In this document: positions 21,102 to 30,642 of the stretch, one piece after another
How the letters are laid out: each line of letters begins with the position of its first letter
How positions within the stretch are numbered: position 1 is the first letter of the stretch
NCBI GenBank assembly: GCA_023151275.1
Contig: JAKLJI010000016.1
Coordinates: 23,596-87,595, forward strand
DNA: 64,000 nt
Source: Bacteroidia bacterium
GTDB lineage: Bacteria > Bacteroidota > Bacteroidia > UKL13-3
Reading direction: 5' to 3'
Program-made: the position numbers and the translations under genes
The notes under the pieces: generated by a model
Database searches by the model: none
The model's input: the letters and a program-made list of their open reading frames with translations, nothing else
What the model was told of the DNA's origin: nothing

Positions 21102-21662
21102 CTACTTGCCAAACCAAACTACTGCAAATTTTCCGCGAATGGCCAGACCAATATGTCGCCAATTTTCGCCCTTCCATTGGTTTTGCTCTGCAATTACGGC
21201 CAGGTGTTTTTTACTTTGCTTCCAACTGTTGAGAGCAATTTCGGCGTTAATTGAAGGTTCTGCATAGGCTGCAATTTCAAACCCAAGCAATTTTGAGCCT
21301 GAAATTTCTTCAGGTTTGCTCCACATGCATTCTGCCTTACTATGATCGTTGGTGTAGCAACATGAAATCCAATTGCCATAAGGTGACCAGCTGTGTAAGT
21401 TACAGGATTGATTGACGAGGGGATGTTCTGTTAAATCGTCAACATGGGCTTGGGCAACGCGAAGCAGTGCAGAATCTAAAGGGACAGGCCTAAGTTTTAA
21501 TGTAAGCCTGTAATCGTTAATCAGTTTGAGTAGTTTGATTTCATCCGGCTGCATGGGCCTGATTTTAATTCTGGGATTGATTGCGCCTAAGAAAAGGCTT
21601 CCCAGTAGGAAGAAAAGCAGTAGATGAAGAGGTGTTTTCTTTTTCATGGGCATTCTAATCAC
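21102..21662 (-). CDS. CAP/SCP-like domain protein
   Basis: 'LKLINDYRLTLKLRPVPLDSALLRVAQAHVDDL...NLHSWSPYG', 'HIGLAIRGKFAVVWFGK'. Confidence 0.85.
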   Translation of the reverse strand: MIRMPMKKKTPLHLLLFFLLGSLFLGAINPRIKIRPMQPDEIKLLKLINDYRLTLKLRPVPLDSALLRVAQAHVDDLTEHPLVNQSCNLHSWSPYGNWISCCYTNDHSKAECMWSKPEEISGSKLLGFEIAAYAEPSINAEIALNSWKQSKKHLAVIAEQNQWKGENWRHIGLAIRGKFAVVWFGK

Positions 21663-21680
21663 CTCACTAAGATACTAACA

Positions 21681-21713
21681 AAAAAGCCGTTAGCATGCAG
21701 CTAACGGCTTTTT
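21681..21713. terminator. Terminator downstream of 21736..23112
   Basis: aaaaagccgttagc-atgca-gctaacggcttttt. Confidence 0.85.
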
Positions 21714-21735
21714 ATTATTTGAATAGGAGTTAATC

Positions 21736-23112
21736 TTATTCAGTAACCATCAATTTTTCAGTTTGAACACTGTTTCCAGCTTTAACGCTTACAGTGTACA
21801 TGCCTGGCTTAAGGTTGCTCAGGTTCAAGCTGTAATCGTATTTACCAGAAGCAACTTTACCTAAGTTGTGGCTTTCTACTTCCTGACCAAGGATGTTGTG
21901 AACAGTTACTACTGCATCGCTGCTGTTTTTCAAAGTGAAGCGAACGTTGGTAGTGTTTCTTGCAGGGTTAGGGAACAAACCGCTCATTTCAACATTTTCT
22001 ACGTCTGAAACGCTAGCACCAATGTTGCCTATTACCGACAAGTGGAAATAAGTTTCAACGAAACGCTCGTTGTTGAAAGCTTGACCAGCAATGAAACCAT
22101 CCCATCCGTTAACTACTGCATAAGAAGAAGCTTTCAATGCCATGATAGCAGTGTTGTAAGATTTGGTATTTTCCCAACCTGTAGTTCCTTCGTTCAAGAA
22201 TAAACCATAACCGAAGTAGTTGTTACGACGAGTTCCGGCAGGTAAAGTAGAAGGATCTTGTTGGTAAACCATAACAGCAGTATCAGTTCCGATAACGGCT
22301 GGTACACCTGATTTGAAAGTCCAAGAGAAACCAGTTAACAAATCAGCAGTTGAACCATTTGGATTTGCATCAATTTGCATTCCGGCAGGAGCTGGGAATG
22401 AAGTGTATTTGCTAGTCCAAGCGTTTTCAAAACCACCGTTGTTGTTGTTGGCACGAGTTGTATCAAACACACCGTTTGCACCTGAGCTCAACAAGTATTT
22501 TTCTTCAGCAAAGAAGTTAGCAGGCATGCGACGGTTGCGGTTCCAACCATTTACAGGCATAGCATAACGAGTTCCATCTGTGAACTGTGACCGACGTAAT
22601 TGGTTACCTTTCCAGTAGTGGATATAAACGGTATCAACAACAGCTGCTTTTCCGCCCATTCCATCATCAATTGAATCAACGTTACGAACGTATAAGTAAC
22701 GGAAAAGGATAGAATCCACTTTGTAGCTTACAAAACGAGTCAATTTGTTTTGTGGTTTATCAGTCAATTCAATCAAATCATCAGCTGGGTCAAGGATTTG
22801 ACCTACTGATGTGGTTCCGCCATAACGGATTGTTCCATCATCTTCAACAAATTTGTTCAAAGAGTCATCGGTAAGAAAATCAACATAACCTTGCAGGTTT
22901 GCACCTACGTTACTTTTGCTGATGATGTCCATCACATCGTACCAATCAGAAACCATTTCGCCACCTTTACCTAGTGGTTTACGGTTGAATGGATTGGTTT
23001 TGTCTTTGATGGCGCGGTGACGAGCCTCTGAGCTGTTGTCGATTTTTTGCTGGGCCATTGCGCCTGATCCTAGGGCTACCAATGCCAAAGCGGAGAGTAA
23101 CAGTTTTCTCAT
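21736..23112 (-). CDS. T9SS type A sorting domain-containing secreted protein
   Basis: Signal peptide; C-terminal 'LFPNPARNTTNVRFTLK...GMYTVSVKAGNSVQTEKLMVTE'. Confidence 0.9.
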   Translation of the reverse strand: MRKLLLSALALVALGSGAMAQQKIDNSSEARHRAIKDKTNPFNRKPLGKGGEMVSDWYDVMDIISKSNVGANLQGYVDFLTDDSLNKFVEDDGTIRYGGTTSVGQILDPADDLIELTDKPQNKLTRFVSYKVDSILFRYLYVRNVDSIDDGMGGKAAVVDTVYIHYWKGNQLRRSQFTDGTRYAMPVNGWNRNRRMPANFFAEEKYLLSSGANGVFDTTRANNNNGGFENAWTSKYTSFPAPAGMQIDANPNGSTADLLTGFSWTFKSGVPAVIGTDTAVMVYQQDPSTLPAGTRRNNYFGYGLFLNEGTTGWENTKSYNTAIMALKASSYAVVNGWDGFIAGQAFNNERFVETYFHLSVIGNIGASVSDVENVEMSGLFPNPARNTTNVRFTLKNSSDAVVTVHNILGQEVESHNLGKVASGKYDYSLNLSNLKPGMYTVSVKAGNSVQTEKLMVTE

Positions 23113-23271
23113 TTTGTTTGGATATTTATTGTTCGATAATTAGTTCTATTAAATACAAGTTCATTTAACATCTCATTGAAAACCAGTACGGAAAAGTTTC
23201 TTTTCCAGTAAAAATTCTCTTTGAGGCGTCGAAAATAGGGATTTCCCCCAATATGACAAAGACAACTTCGT

Positions 23272-25224
23272 TCAATCTGTGGTTGCATGCACCTGCACAG
23301 GTTCTGTCCAATCGCCGTTATCTTTTATCAAATTTATCAATTCTTGAACGGCCAATTCGGTATTCACTCCTTTCTTTACTACTTCTTTACCTTTATACAG
23401 GGTAATTTTTCCAGGTCCTGAACCTACATAGCCGTAATCAGCATCAGCCATTTCTCCGGGTCCGTTTACGATACAACCCATAATTGCAATTTTCACTCCT
23501 TTCAAATGGTCAGTCACTTTCCGTATTCTAGCCGTGGTTTCTTGCAAATCAAAAAGTGTTCTTCCGCAACTTGGACAACTGATGTATTCTGTTTTGCTAA
23601 TTCGGGTTCTGGCAGCTTGCAAAATACCAAAGGAAATTTGGTTGATACGGGCATTCAAGTCCTGAGGACCATCAATCCAAATACCATCTCCAAATCCATC
23701 AATTAACAATGCCCCGGCATCTCTTGCACTTTCAAGCATCAGATTTTCAAGGTTTGATGTTGGTTTGAGATGAATAATAACCGGAACCTTTTGGTTTGAT
23801 TGCTGAAGTAGGAAAAACGCGTTTCTCAGCTCAGGCATGCAGGCCGGGTTTGAGGAATGAATCACCAAAATGGCATTGGGAACCTGTCCAATTCCTTCAA
23901 GTAATTCAGAACTTAGTTCATTGCAATTGAGCGAAATAAAATTTTGGGCTGATGAAAAGACACCTTTGCAATTTCCGAGTTCTGAAGCTGAAATGAGCGG
24001 AGAGCTATTTTGCTTATTTACCAGCTCTTTCCAAACTGAATAGGGATAAATGGCCTGTAAGCCAACAGGTAACATGAATGGAGCCGGATTTTTCAAAACA
24101 ACAAAATCAGCTCCGGTATCGCTCATGTTCCATTTGTCGTTCACTGGGTCATACGTGTAGCCAGCAGGTGCCAAATGATGCGGTACAAGATCATCGGTTT
24201 CGGTAAACGAGAGCAATACCCGCGGAACTTGGTTGCTACCAATAATTCCAACTAATTTAGTTTCTCTTTTTTTGTACGAATAAGGGTACCATTGCGTGGA
24301 TTCTGCAACACGAGGTTTTAATTCAGGATGCGAAATTCGTTCAGGAAGGCTGTATGATTTTACCAGATTTCTGGCTACAGGAACTTCAAATTCAGGGTCT
24401 TCAGTTAAGGAAACACGAACGGTATCGCCAATTCCATCTTCAAGCAAAGTGCCAATACCCAATGCCGATTTTATTCGCCCATCGTCCCCATCTCCGGCCT
24501 CTGTAACCCCCAAATGAAGGGGATAGTGCATGTTGTTAGCATCCATGGTTTGAACCAATAATCGATAGGCCTGAACCATTACTTGCGGATTGCTGGATTT
24601 CATGCTTAGCACAATCTGGTGGAAATTTTCTTCGCGTGCAATGCGCAAAAATTCCATAGCCGATTCAACCATCCCAAGCGGAGTATCACCGTAGCGGCTC
24701 ATGATACGATCGCTCAAACTACCATGGTTGGTTCCAATGCGCAAGGCAGTTCCATATTCTTTGCAGATTTTAATTAGGGGAACAAACTTTTCGCGAATGC
24801 GGTCAATTTCTTCCTGGTATTCAGCGTCTGTATATTCAAGGGTTTCAAACTTCTTTCTATCCGCGTAATTGCCCGGGTTGATTCGCACCTTTTCTACAAT
24901 CCTGGCTGCCATTTCAGCCGCGTTTGGAGTAAAATGAATATCGGCTACCAAGGGAACGCGAATGCCATCAGCCAATAAAGCCTTTTTGATGTTTTCCAGG
25001 TTTTTTGCCTCGTTAATGGATGGAGCTGTTAATCGAACCAACTCACAGCCTGCTTGCACCATTCGTTTGATTTGAGCCACAGAACCTGCAGTATCCATGG
25101 TGTCTGTGGTGGTCATGCTTTGAATGCGAATGGGGAATTCACTACCCATTGACAAGTCCCCGATGTTAACGGTTGTTGTTTTTCTTCGGCTGTAAACAGC
25201 GGGGTTGGCACAGTACATTTTCAT
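23272..25224 (-). CDS. ispG: 4-hydroxy-3-methylbut-2-en-1-yl diphosphate synthase, long form
   Basis: 'PIRIQSMTTTDTMDTAGSVAQIKRMVQAGCELVRLTAPS', Fe-S 'SCPSCGRTLFDL...IMGCIVNGPGEMADADYGYVG'; 650 aa with central insert domain. Confidence 0.96.
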   Translation of the reverse strand: MKMYCANPAVYSRRKTTTVNIGDLSMGSEFPIRIQSMTTTDTMDTAGSVAQIKRMVQAGCELVRLTAPSINEAKNLENIKKALLADGIRVPLVADIHFTPNAAEMAARIVEKVRINPGNYADRKKFETLEYTDAEYQEEIDRIREKFVPLIKICKEYGTALRIGTNHGSLSDRIMSRYGDTPLGMVESAMEFLRIAREENFHQIVLSMKSSNPQVMVQAYRLLVQTMDANNMHYPLHLGVTEAGDGDDGRIKSALGIGTLLEDGIGDTVRVSLTEDPEFEVPVARNLVKSYSLPERISHPELKPRVAESTQWYPYSYKKRETKLVGIIGSNQVPRVLLSFTETDDLVPHHLAPAGYTYDPVNDKWNMSDTGADFVVLKNPAPFMLPVGLQAIYPYSVWKELVNKQNSSPLISASELGNCKGVFSSAQNFISLNCNELSSELLEGIGQVPNAILVIHSSNPACMPELRNAFFLLQQSNQKVPVIIHLKPTSNLENLMLESARDAGALLIDGFGDGIWIDGPQDLNARINQISFGILQAARTRISKTEYISCPSCGRTLFDLQETTARIRKVTDHLKGVKIAIMGCIVNGPGEMADADYGYVGSGPGKITLYKGKEVVKKGVNTELAVQELINLIKDNGDWTEPVQVHATTD

Positions 25225-25943
25225 TAGTTAATATCTCCTTCTTGCGGACGTAATATGATTTCTTCAACAACTGTGCGAGGGGAAAGTTCACAAATGGAAT
25301 AAACCATGTGGGCAACATCTTCAACAGGCATAAAACGCGATTCAGGTAAATCGGTACCACTCCAACTATTCGTAAGCGTGGCACCCGGAATAATGGTACT
25401 TACTCGAATGCCATCTGGTTTCAGTTCTTCACGCAAAACTTTACTCATACCGCGCATGGCAAATTTGCTAATGCAATACGAACCTCCATTGGGATAGGCC
25501 GTTATGCCTGCTGTTGAACAGATGTTGATGATAATTCCTGATTTCGCTTTTTTCATCGCAGGAAGCAAGGTTCTGCTTAAATGATAAGCACTTCCTACAT
25601 TGGTTTGAAATTGTTTTTCAAGGGCACCTGGAGCCTCTTCTGCAATGCTTCCGGGCATAAAAACTCCGGCATTGTTAATCAAAACATCCAATGAACCAAA
25701 CTCCCTAAGCACATCCTGACCAAATATTTTTAGCAGTTCAGCATCTGCTGCATCGCAGGATTCAAAAAAGAATCGTTGCTTAGGATAGCGCGTGCTGAGC
25801 TCCACAAACAGGTTGGTTAAATCTTCCTTGTTTCGCGCACAGCCAGCCACATGGTATCCGTGACTTGCAAAAATATCAACCAAAGCTCTACCAATTCCTT
25901 TGGTACAACCGGTTACCAGAACGGTTTTAGGTAACATTTCCAT
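25224..25943 (-). CDS. Short-chain dehydrogenase/reductase
   Basis: 'VTGCTKGIGRALVDIFASHGY', 'NNAGVF', 'YCISKFAMRG'; TAATG overlap with ispG start. Confidence 0.92.
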   Translation of the reverse strand: MEMLPKTVLVTGCTKGIGRALVDIFASHGYHVAGCARNKEDLTNLFVELSTRYPKQRFFFESCDAADAELLKIFGQDVLREFGSLDVLINNAGVFMPGSIAEEAPGALEKQFQTNVGSAYHLSRTLLPAMKKAKSGIIINICSTAGITAYPNGGSYCISKFAMRGMSKVLREELKPDGIRVSTIIPGATLTNSWSGTDLPESRFMPVEDVAHMVYSICELSPRTVVEEIILRPQEGDIN

Positions 25944-26023
25944 GAATTAAGGCTGCTAATTTACCTCTTCGGGTTGAAAGTCTCCCAGTCAATCAAAATT
26001 TCTGTTTCTTTGTAAAGTTTGCT

Positions 26024-26767
26024 ATGAAGTACCTAAGCCAATTTGGAAGATACCTGCTTTTTCTCCGAACAAGCATTGGAAAGCCGGAAAAGTTTAAGCT
26101 TTTCTGGGAGCTGTTTATTCGTGAATTGTATAAAATGGGAAACGATTCCTTTGGCATTGTTTCAATCATTTCGGTTTTTATTGGAGCAGTAGCCGTTATT
26201 CAGATTGGATACCAGCTGGTTGGAAGCTTAGTTCCAATGTATGTTTTGGGTCGAATTGTCCGGGATTCAAATATCCTGGAGTTCTCGCCTACGGTTACTG
26301 CACTTGTGATGGCTGGAAAAATTGGAGGGAATATTGCCTCCGAAATTGGCACCATGAAGGTAAGCGAGCAGATTGATGCCCTTGAGATTATGGGCGTAAA
26401 TGCTGCAAAATATGTGGTAATGCCTAAGCTAATGGCAGCCTTGATTGCCATTCCCTCCTTGGTAGTTTACTCCATGTTTTTATCCAATGTGGGTGGTGTA
26501 TTATCGGTTAACTTCACTGGAATTGTTACAGTGGATGGCTATTTGCAAGGCTTAAGAATGGACTTTGATGGGTTTTCTGTAACCTATGCCTTAACCAAAG
26601 CTGTAACATTTGCTTTTGTAATTACTACCATCTCAGCTTCACACGGATACAATACCGAAGGTGGCGCTTTGGAAGTAGGTTGGGCAAGCACGCGCGCTGT
26701 TGTTCAAAGCTGCATTGCCATCATTTTTTTCGATTTCATCCTTACGCAAATCATGCTGTATAAATGA
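26024..26767 (+). CDS. mlaE: MlaE-like ABC transporter permease
   Basis: 'LEFSPTVTALVMAGKIGGNIASEIGTMKVSEQIDALEIMGVNAAKYVVMPK'. Confidence 0.92.
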   Translation: MKYLSQFGRYLLFLRTSIGKPEKFKLFWELFIRELYKMGNDSFGIVSIISVFIGAVAVIQIGYQLVGSLVPMYVLGRIVRDSNILEFSPTVTALVMAGKIGGNIASEIGTMKVSEQIDALEIMGVNAAKYVVMPKLMAALIAIPSLVVYSMFLSNVGGVLSVNFTGIVTVDGYLQGLRMDFDGFSVTYALTKAVTFAFVITTISASHGYNTEGGALEVGWASTRAVVQSCIAIIFFDFILTQIMLYK

Positions 26768-27492
26768 TAGAGCTGGTAAACTTGAATAAATCCTTTGATG
26801 GTAGGCAGGTGCTTTTTGATGTTTCTGCCAACTTTGAAAAGGGAAAATGCTCGTTCGTAATTGGAGCAAGTGGGGGAGGAAAGAGCGTTCTCATGAAGAC
26901 GATGGTTGGCCTAATCAAACCAGATAGCGGAAGTTTGAATTTTGATGGAAGGGATTTCTTGAGGTTAAACTACGAAGAAAAGAAGTCGCTACGTCAAGAA
27001 ATTGGCATGTTGTTTCAAGGTTCTGCTTTGTTTGATTCGCTTTCGGTTGAGGAAAACGTGGCATTCCCTTTGAGAATGTTTACCGATTGGTCGAAGGAAC
27101 AGATTTTAGAGCGGGTAAACTTTTGCTTGAATAGAGTAAAACTGGAAAACGCAAATAAACTTTATCCTTCAAATATTTCAGGGGGTATGAAAAAGCGGGT
27201 AGGCATTGCCAGAGCCATCGCCCTAAATCCCAAATACCTATTTTGCGATGAGCCCAATAGCGGATTGGACCCTGTTACTTCACGTGTTATTGATGAGCTG
27301 ATTGTTGAAATTACGCGTGAATATGATATTACAACCATTATCAATTCGCACGATATCAAAAGTGTATTTGATATGGCAGACCATATCGTTTTTATTTACA
27401 AAGGGAAAAGCTGGTGGAGTGGCACCCGCGATCAGATGCGGAGTTCAGGCAATACCGAGTTGTTGGACTTTATCAAAGCCAGCGAATTTTGA
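26764..27492 (+). CDS. mlaF: MlaF-like ABC transporter ATP-binding protein
   Basis: Walker A 'GASGGGKSVLMKT', signature 'ISGGMKKRVGIARAIALNPKYLFCDEPNSGLDPVTS'. Confidence 0.93.
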   Translation: MIELVNLNKSFDGRQVLFDVSANFEKGKCSFVIGASGGGKSVLMKTMVGLIKPDSGSLNFDGRDFLRLNYEEKKSLRQEIGMLFQGSALFDSLSVEENVAFPLRMFTDWSKEQILERVNFCLNRVKLENANKLYPSNISGGMKKRVGIARAIALNPKYLFCDEPNSGLDPVTSRVIDELIVEITREYDITTIINSHDIKSVFDMADHIVFIYKGKSWWSGTRDQMRSSGNTELLDFIKASEF

Positions 27493-27605
27493 TTATTTAT
27501 CAATAGTTTAAATTTTATTGGCAATAGCTAAAGTTATTTTGTCAACTTAGTGTAATTTTAACAAGATGTGGCGAAAATCATTAATTTTGATTGAAATTAT
27601 TTTTT

Positions 27606-28292
27606 GTGAAAACTGTTCTTAATTCTCTCTTTTTGCTACTTGTCATTGGTATGCTAATCAATGCTTGCAAGCACGAACCTGAAGTAATTCTCAATTCAGG
27701 CGGAAACGGGAATCCCAATCCAACCCCAACCAATGATTCGGTTTGTTTTTCAACGCAGGTCCTTCCGCTTATTCAAGCCAATTGCGCTACATCAGGCTGC
27801 CACGATAATATTACCCGCGAAGAAGGCTTGGCCTTAACCAGCTATTCGGGAATCATGCGTATTGTAAAACCCTTTGATACAGGTTCAGATTTAATTAAAG
27901 AAATCACCCGTACCTCAAGCAAAAGAATGCCGCCTCCCCCTATGGCTGCATTATCAACCGAATCTATTGATTTATTAAAGAAATGGATTTCTCAAGGTGC
28001 TAAAAATACAAGCTGCTCAAACTCCGATTGTGATACTTTAACCGTTTCCTATCAAGCTCAGATAACTCCCGTAATTAACACCTATTGCAAAGGTTGTCAC
28101 CAAAGCAGCAATGCCGGTGGAGGAATTTTGTTAGAAACCTACGCGCAGGTGAAAACTCAAACCGAATCGGGTAAATTGATTTGCAGCATCAAATGGGGCT
28201 CGTGCTCAGCAATGCCTAAAGGTGGAAGTAAACTCTCGTTTTGCTCCATTCGTAAATTTGAAAAATGGCAGGCAGCCGGATTCCCCCAATAA
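27606..28292 (+). CDS. Lipoprotein with two heme-c-type motifs (CX4CH, CXXCH)
   Basis: Lipobox 'LINACKHEP'; 'CATSGCHD', 'CKGCHQ'; GTG start 27606 (ORF track uses TTG 27591). Confidence 0.75.
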   Translation: MKTVLNSLFLLLVIGMLINACKHEPEVILNSGGNGNPNPTPTNDSVCFSTQVLPLIQANCATSGCHDNITREEGLALTSYSGIMRIVKPFDTGSDLIKEITRTSSKRMPPPPMAALSTESIDLLKKWISQGAKNTSCSNSDCDTLTVSYQAQITPVINTYCKGCHQSSNAGGGILLETYAQVKTQTESGKLICSIKWGSCSAMPKGGSKLSFCSIRKFEKWQAAGFPQ

Positions 28293-28298
28293 GCAAGT

Positions 28299-28757
28299 AT
28301 GAAAAGAATAAGTGTAATAGCAGTCTTGGCGCTGCTTATTAGTGCGTGCTCACACTACGAGGAATTAAAGTCAGACCCAAAAGAGAGTGCCAGCGGCGAC
28401 GATGAATCGCACAATGCCGGGCAAAATTGTTCTTCCTGCCACAACAAGAGTGGAACCGAGGCGGCAGCAGAAGGATGGTGGACCGTTGCCGGAACCGTAT
28501 TCAAATCGGATGGCCGCGCACAAGGTTCTGCAACCATTGAGCTATGGGAAAAACCTGGCAAACAAGGAAAATTAATCAAGCGATTGGTGACCGATGATTT
28601 GGGAAATTTTTATACCAATCAGGTGCTCAATTTCAATGGAGGTTGCTATCCCGTAGTGTACACTAGCTCTGGTGAAATCCAGATGACAAGTGCATTCAAT
28701 GGAGGAAGTTGCAATTCATGTCACGGCGTTACCGAATCACGTATTCAAATCAACTAG
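28299..28757 (+). CDS. Lipoprotein with two CXXCH heme-c-type motifs
   Basis: Lipobox 'LLISACSHYEE'; 'CSSCHNKSG', 'CNSCHGV'. Confidence 0.75.
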   Translation: MKRISVIAVLALLISACSHYEELKSDPKESASGDDESHNAGQNCSSCHNKSGTEAAAEGWWTVAGTVFKSDGRAQGSATIELWEKPGKQGKLIKRLVTDDLGNFYTNQVLNFNGGCYPVVYTSSGEIQMTSAFNGGSCNSCHGVTESRIQIN

Positions 28758-28758
28758 T

Positions 28759-29094
28759 ATGAAAAAATTAAGCTATACAGCAGGACTTTTGCTTCTTTTT
28801 AGTGCCTGTTATTTTGATAAAGAAGAGGAATTGTACCCCAATGATTTTGGTGCAATTGATACGGCCAACGTAACCTATTCCGGAAAAATTGCTCCAATTA
28901 TTTCATCATCTTGCGCCACTTCAGGTTGTCATCCTGATTTTTCTTCTTATTCAAACCTTAAAGTGCGCGTTGATAATGGCAATTTAGCCAATCGTGTATT
29001 GGTTAAAAAAGACATGCCACCATCTGGCCCGCTTTCAGCAAATCAATTGGCTCAAATTCAAAAATGGCTCAACCAAGGGGCTCCAAACAATTAA
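28759..29094 (+). CDS. Small lipoprotein with CX4CH motif
   Basis: Lipobox 'LLLFSACYFDKEEE'; 'CATSGCHPD'; ATG 28759. Confidence 0.75.
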   Translation: MKKLSYTAGLLLLFSACYFDKEEELYPNDFGAIDTANVTYSGKIAPIISSSCATSGCHPDFSSYSNLKVRVDNGNLANRVLVKKDMPPSGPLSANQLAQIQKWLNQGAPNN

Positions 29095-29104
29095 TGCTAA
29101 CCTC

Positions 29105-30019
29105 ATGAGAAACTTACTCCTTGCTTCAATACTCGTTGTTTTTTCTTCCTTAACTGCATTTGCCCAAGACGATTTGATGGGAATGCTTCAGGATGCAGGC
29201 CCCCAAAAGCCAACCCCGGTTTTTGCTACATTCAAAGCGCCTCGTGTAATTACCGGACAGAGTGTTGAGCACACTGCAGCCAGGCACTTGAACTTTGTAA
29301 TCCTTCACCGTTTTGGAGAAATGAACGGAGGTGCTTATACGCTTTTTGGAATTGATCAGGCGAATATTCGTCTTGCCTTTGATTATGGTTTGACAGATAG
29401 AATCCAATTGGGATTAGCTCGCTCTTCGGTGGGTAAGACCTACGATGGTAGCTTGAAAGTAAAACTTCTAGCTCAATCAAAAGGAAAAAAATCCATGCCC
29501 ATTACGTTGGGGTATTACGGAAATGTGGGTGTGAATACTGAAACCTGGGCAAATCCAAATCGCAACAATTACTTTACTTCACGCCTAAGCTTCTTCAACC
29601 AAATCAATATTGCTCGTAAATTTAATGATTGGGTAAGCTTGCAGGTTTCTCCAACACTGGTACATTATAATCTTGTTGGTCCTAAAAGCTACGATAACAT
29701 GATGTTCGCTCTGGGCCTTTCAGGAAGCATAAAACTTTCGCGAAGTGTGCGTTTTAATTTTGAAACCTATCCTCGCCTCACCGCACAAGACCAATTAAGC
29801 AGAACAGGCGATAAACTTTACAATTACCTGGCTTTGGGTTTTGATATTGAAACAGGTGGTCACGTATTCCAGTTGATGCTTTCCAATGGCAATGGAATGC
29901 TTGAACAACAGATGGTTCGCGAAACCAGAACCCAATGGGCTGATGGAGGAATCAGACTGGGATTCAATGTTTCGAGGACATTTTCTTTTGATAAAAAAGA
30001 AAAATCAAAGAAGTGGTAA
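29105..30019 (+). CDS. DUF5777-like outer-membrane beta-barrel protein
   Basis: Signal peptide 'MRNLLLASILVVFSSLTAFAQ'; 'HLNFVILHRFGEMNGGAYTLFGIDQANIRLAFDYGLTDRIQLG'; ATG 29105. Confidence 0.75.
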   Translation: MRNLLLASILVVFSSLTAFAQDDLMGMLQDAGPQKPTPVFATFKAPRVITGQSVEHTAARHLNFVILHRFGEMNGGAYTLFGIDQANIRLAFDYGLTDRIQLGLARSSVGKTYDGSLKVKLLAQSKGKKSMPITLGYYGNVGVNTETWANPNRNNYFTSRLSFFNQINIARKFNDWVSLQVSPTLVHYNLVGPKSYDNMMFALGLSGSIKLSRSVRFNFETYPRLTAQDQLSRTGDKLYNYLALGFDIETGGHVFQLMLSNGNGMLEQQMVRETRTQWADGGIRLGFNVSRTFSFDKKEKSKKW

Positions 30020-30055
30020 GGTTTTTGTTTGATTGAGTAAATACAATTTAGTAAG

Positions 30056-30595
30056 ATGAAAAAAATCTTTTTTGTGATAGCCTTAGGTTTGATGATGAGC
30101 CAGCTATCCGCCCAGGTTTACTTCACCAATGCCGGAAAAGTAAGCTTCTTTTCAAGTACTCCGGTTGAGGATATCAAGGCCGAAAATCCCAAAACACTCG
30201 TTGCCTTAAAAACAAATGGCGAACTGGCTGTGGTTATTTACAATACCGGCTTCGAGTTTGAAAACAAGTTGATGCAAGAGCATTTCAACGAAAAGTACAT
30301 GGAGAGTGAAAAATACCCTCAAAGTACCTTTCAGGGAAAGATTAACGAGAAAATAGATTTTACCAAAGATGGTGAATACAATGTAACGGCTACCGGAAAA
30401 TTGAGAATTCACGGTGTTGAACAAAATCGCACCATTAGCGGAAAGTTGATTATCAAAGGAAATACCATTCAACTTATCAGCAACTTTAAGGTAAAAACTG
30501 CCGACCACAAGATTGAAATTCCAACCCTTGTTGTTGCCAAGATTGCTGAAGAAATTGAAATTAAAGTTGATGCAATGCTTCAGCCTAAAAAGTAG
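30056..30595 (+). CDS. YceI-like lipid-binding periplasmic protein
   Basis: 'KVSFFSSTPVEDIKAENPK', 'EKYPQSTFQGKI', 'VTATGKLRIHGVEQNRTISGKL'. Confidence 0.88.
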   Translation: MKKIFFVIALGLMMSQLSAQVYFTNAGKVSFFSSTPVEDIKAENPKTLVALKTNGELAVVIYNTGFEFENKLMQEHFNEKYMESEKYPQSTFQGKINEKIDFTKDGEYNVTATGKLRIHGVEQNRTISGKLIIKGNTIQLISNFKVKTADHKIEIPTLVVAKIAEEIEIKVDAMLQPKK

Positions 30596-30612
30596 TCACT
30601 ATCAAAATGCAT

Positions 30613-30642
30613 AAAAAAGCCGGGCTAACCCGGCTTTTTTTG
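30613..30642. terminator. Terminator between convergent genes
   Basis: aaaaaagccgggctaacccggctttttttt. Confidence 0.85.
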
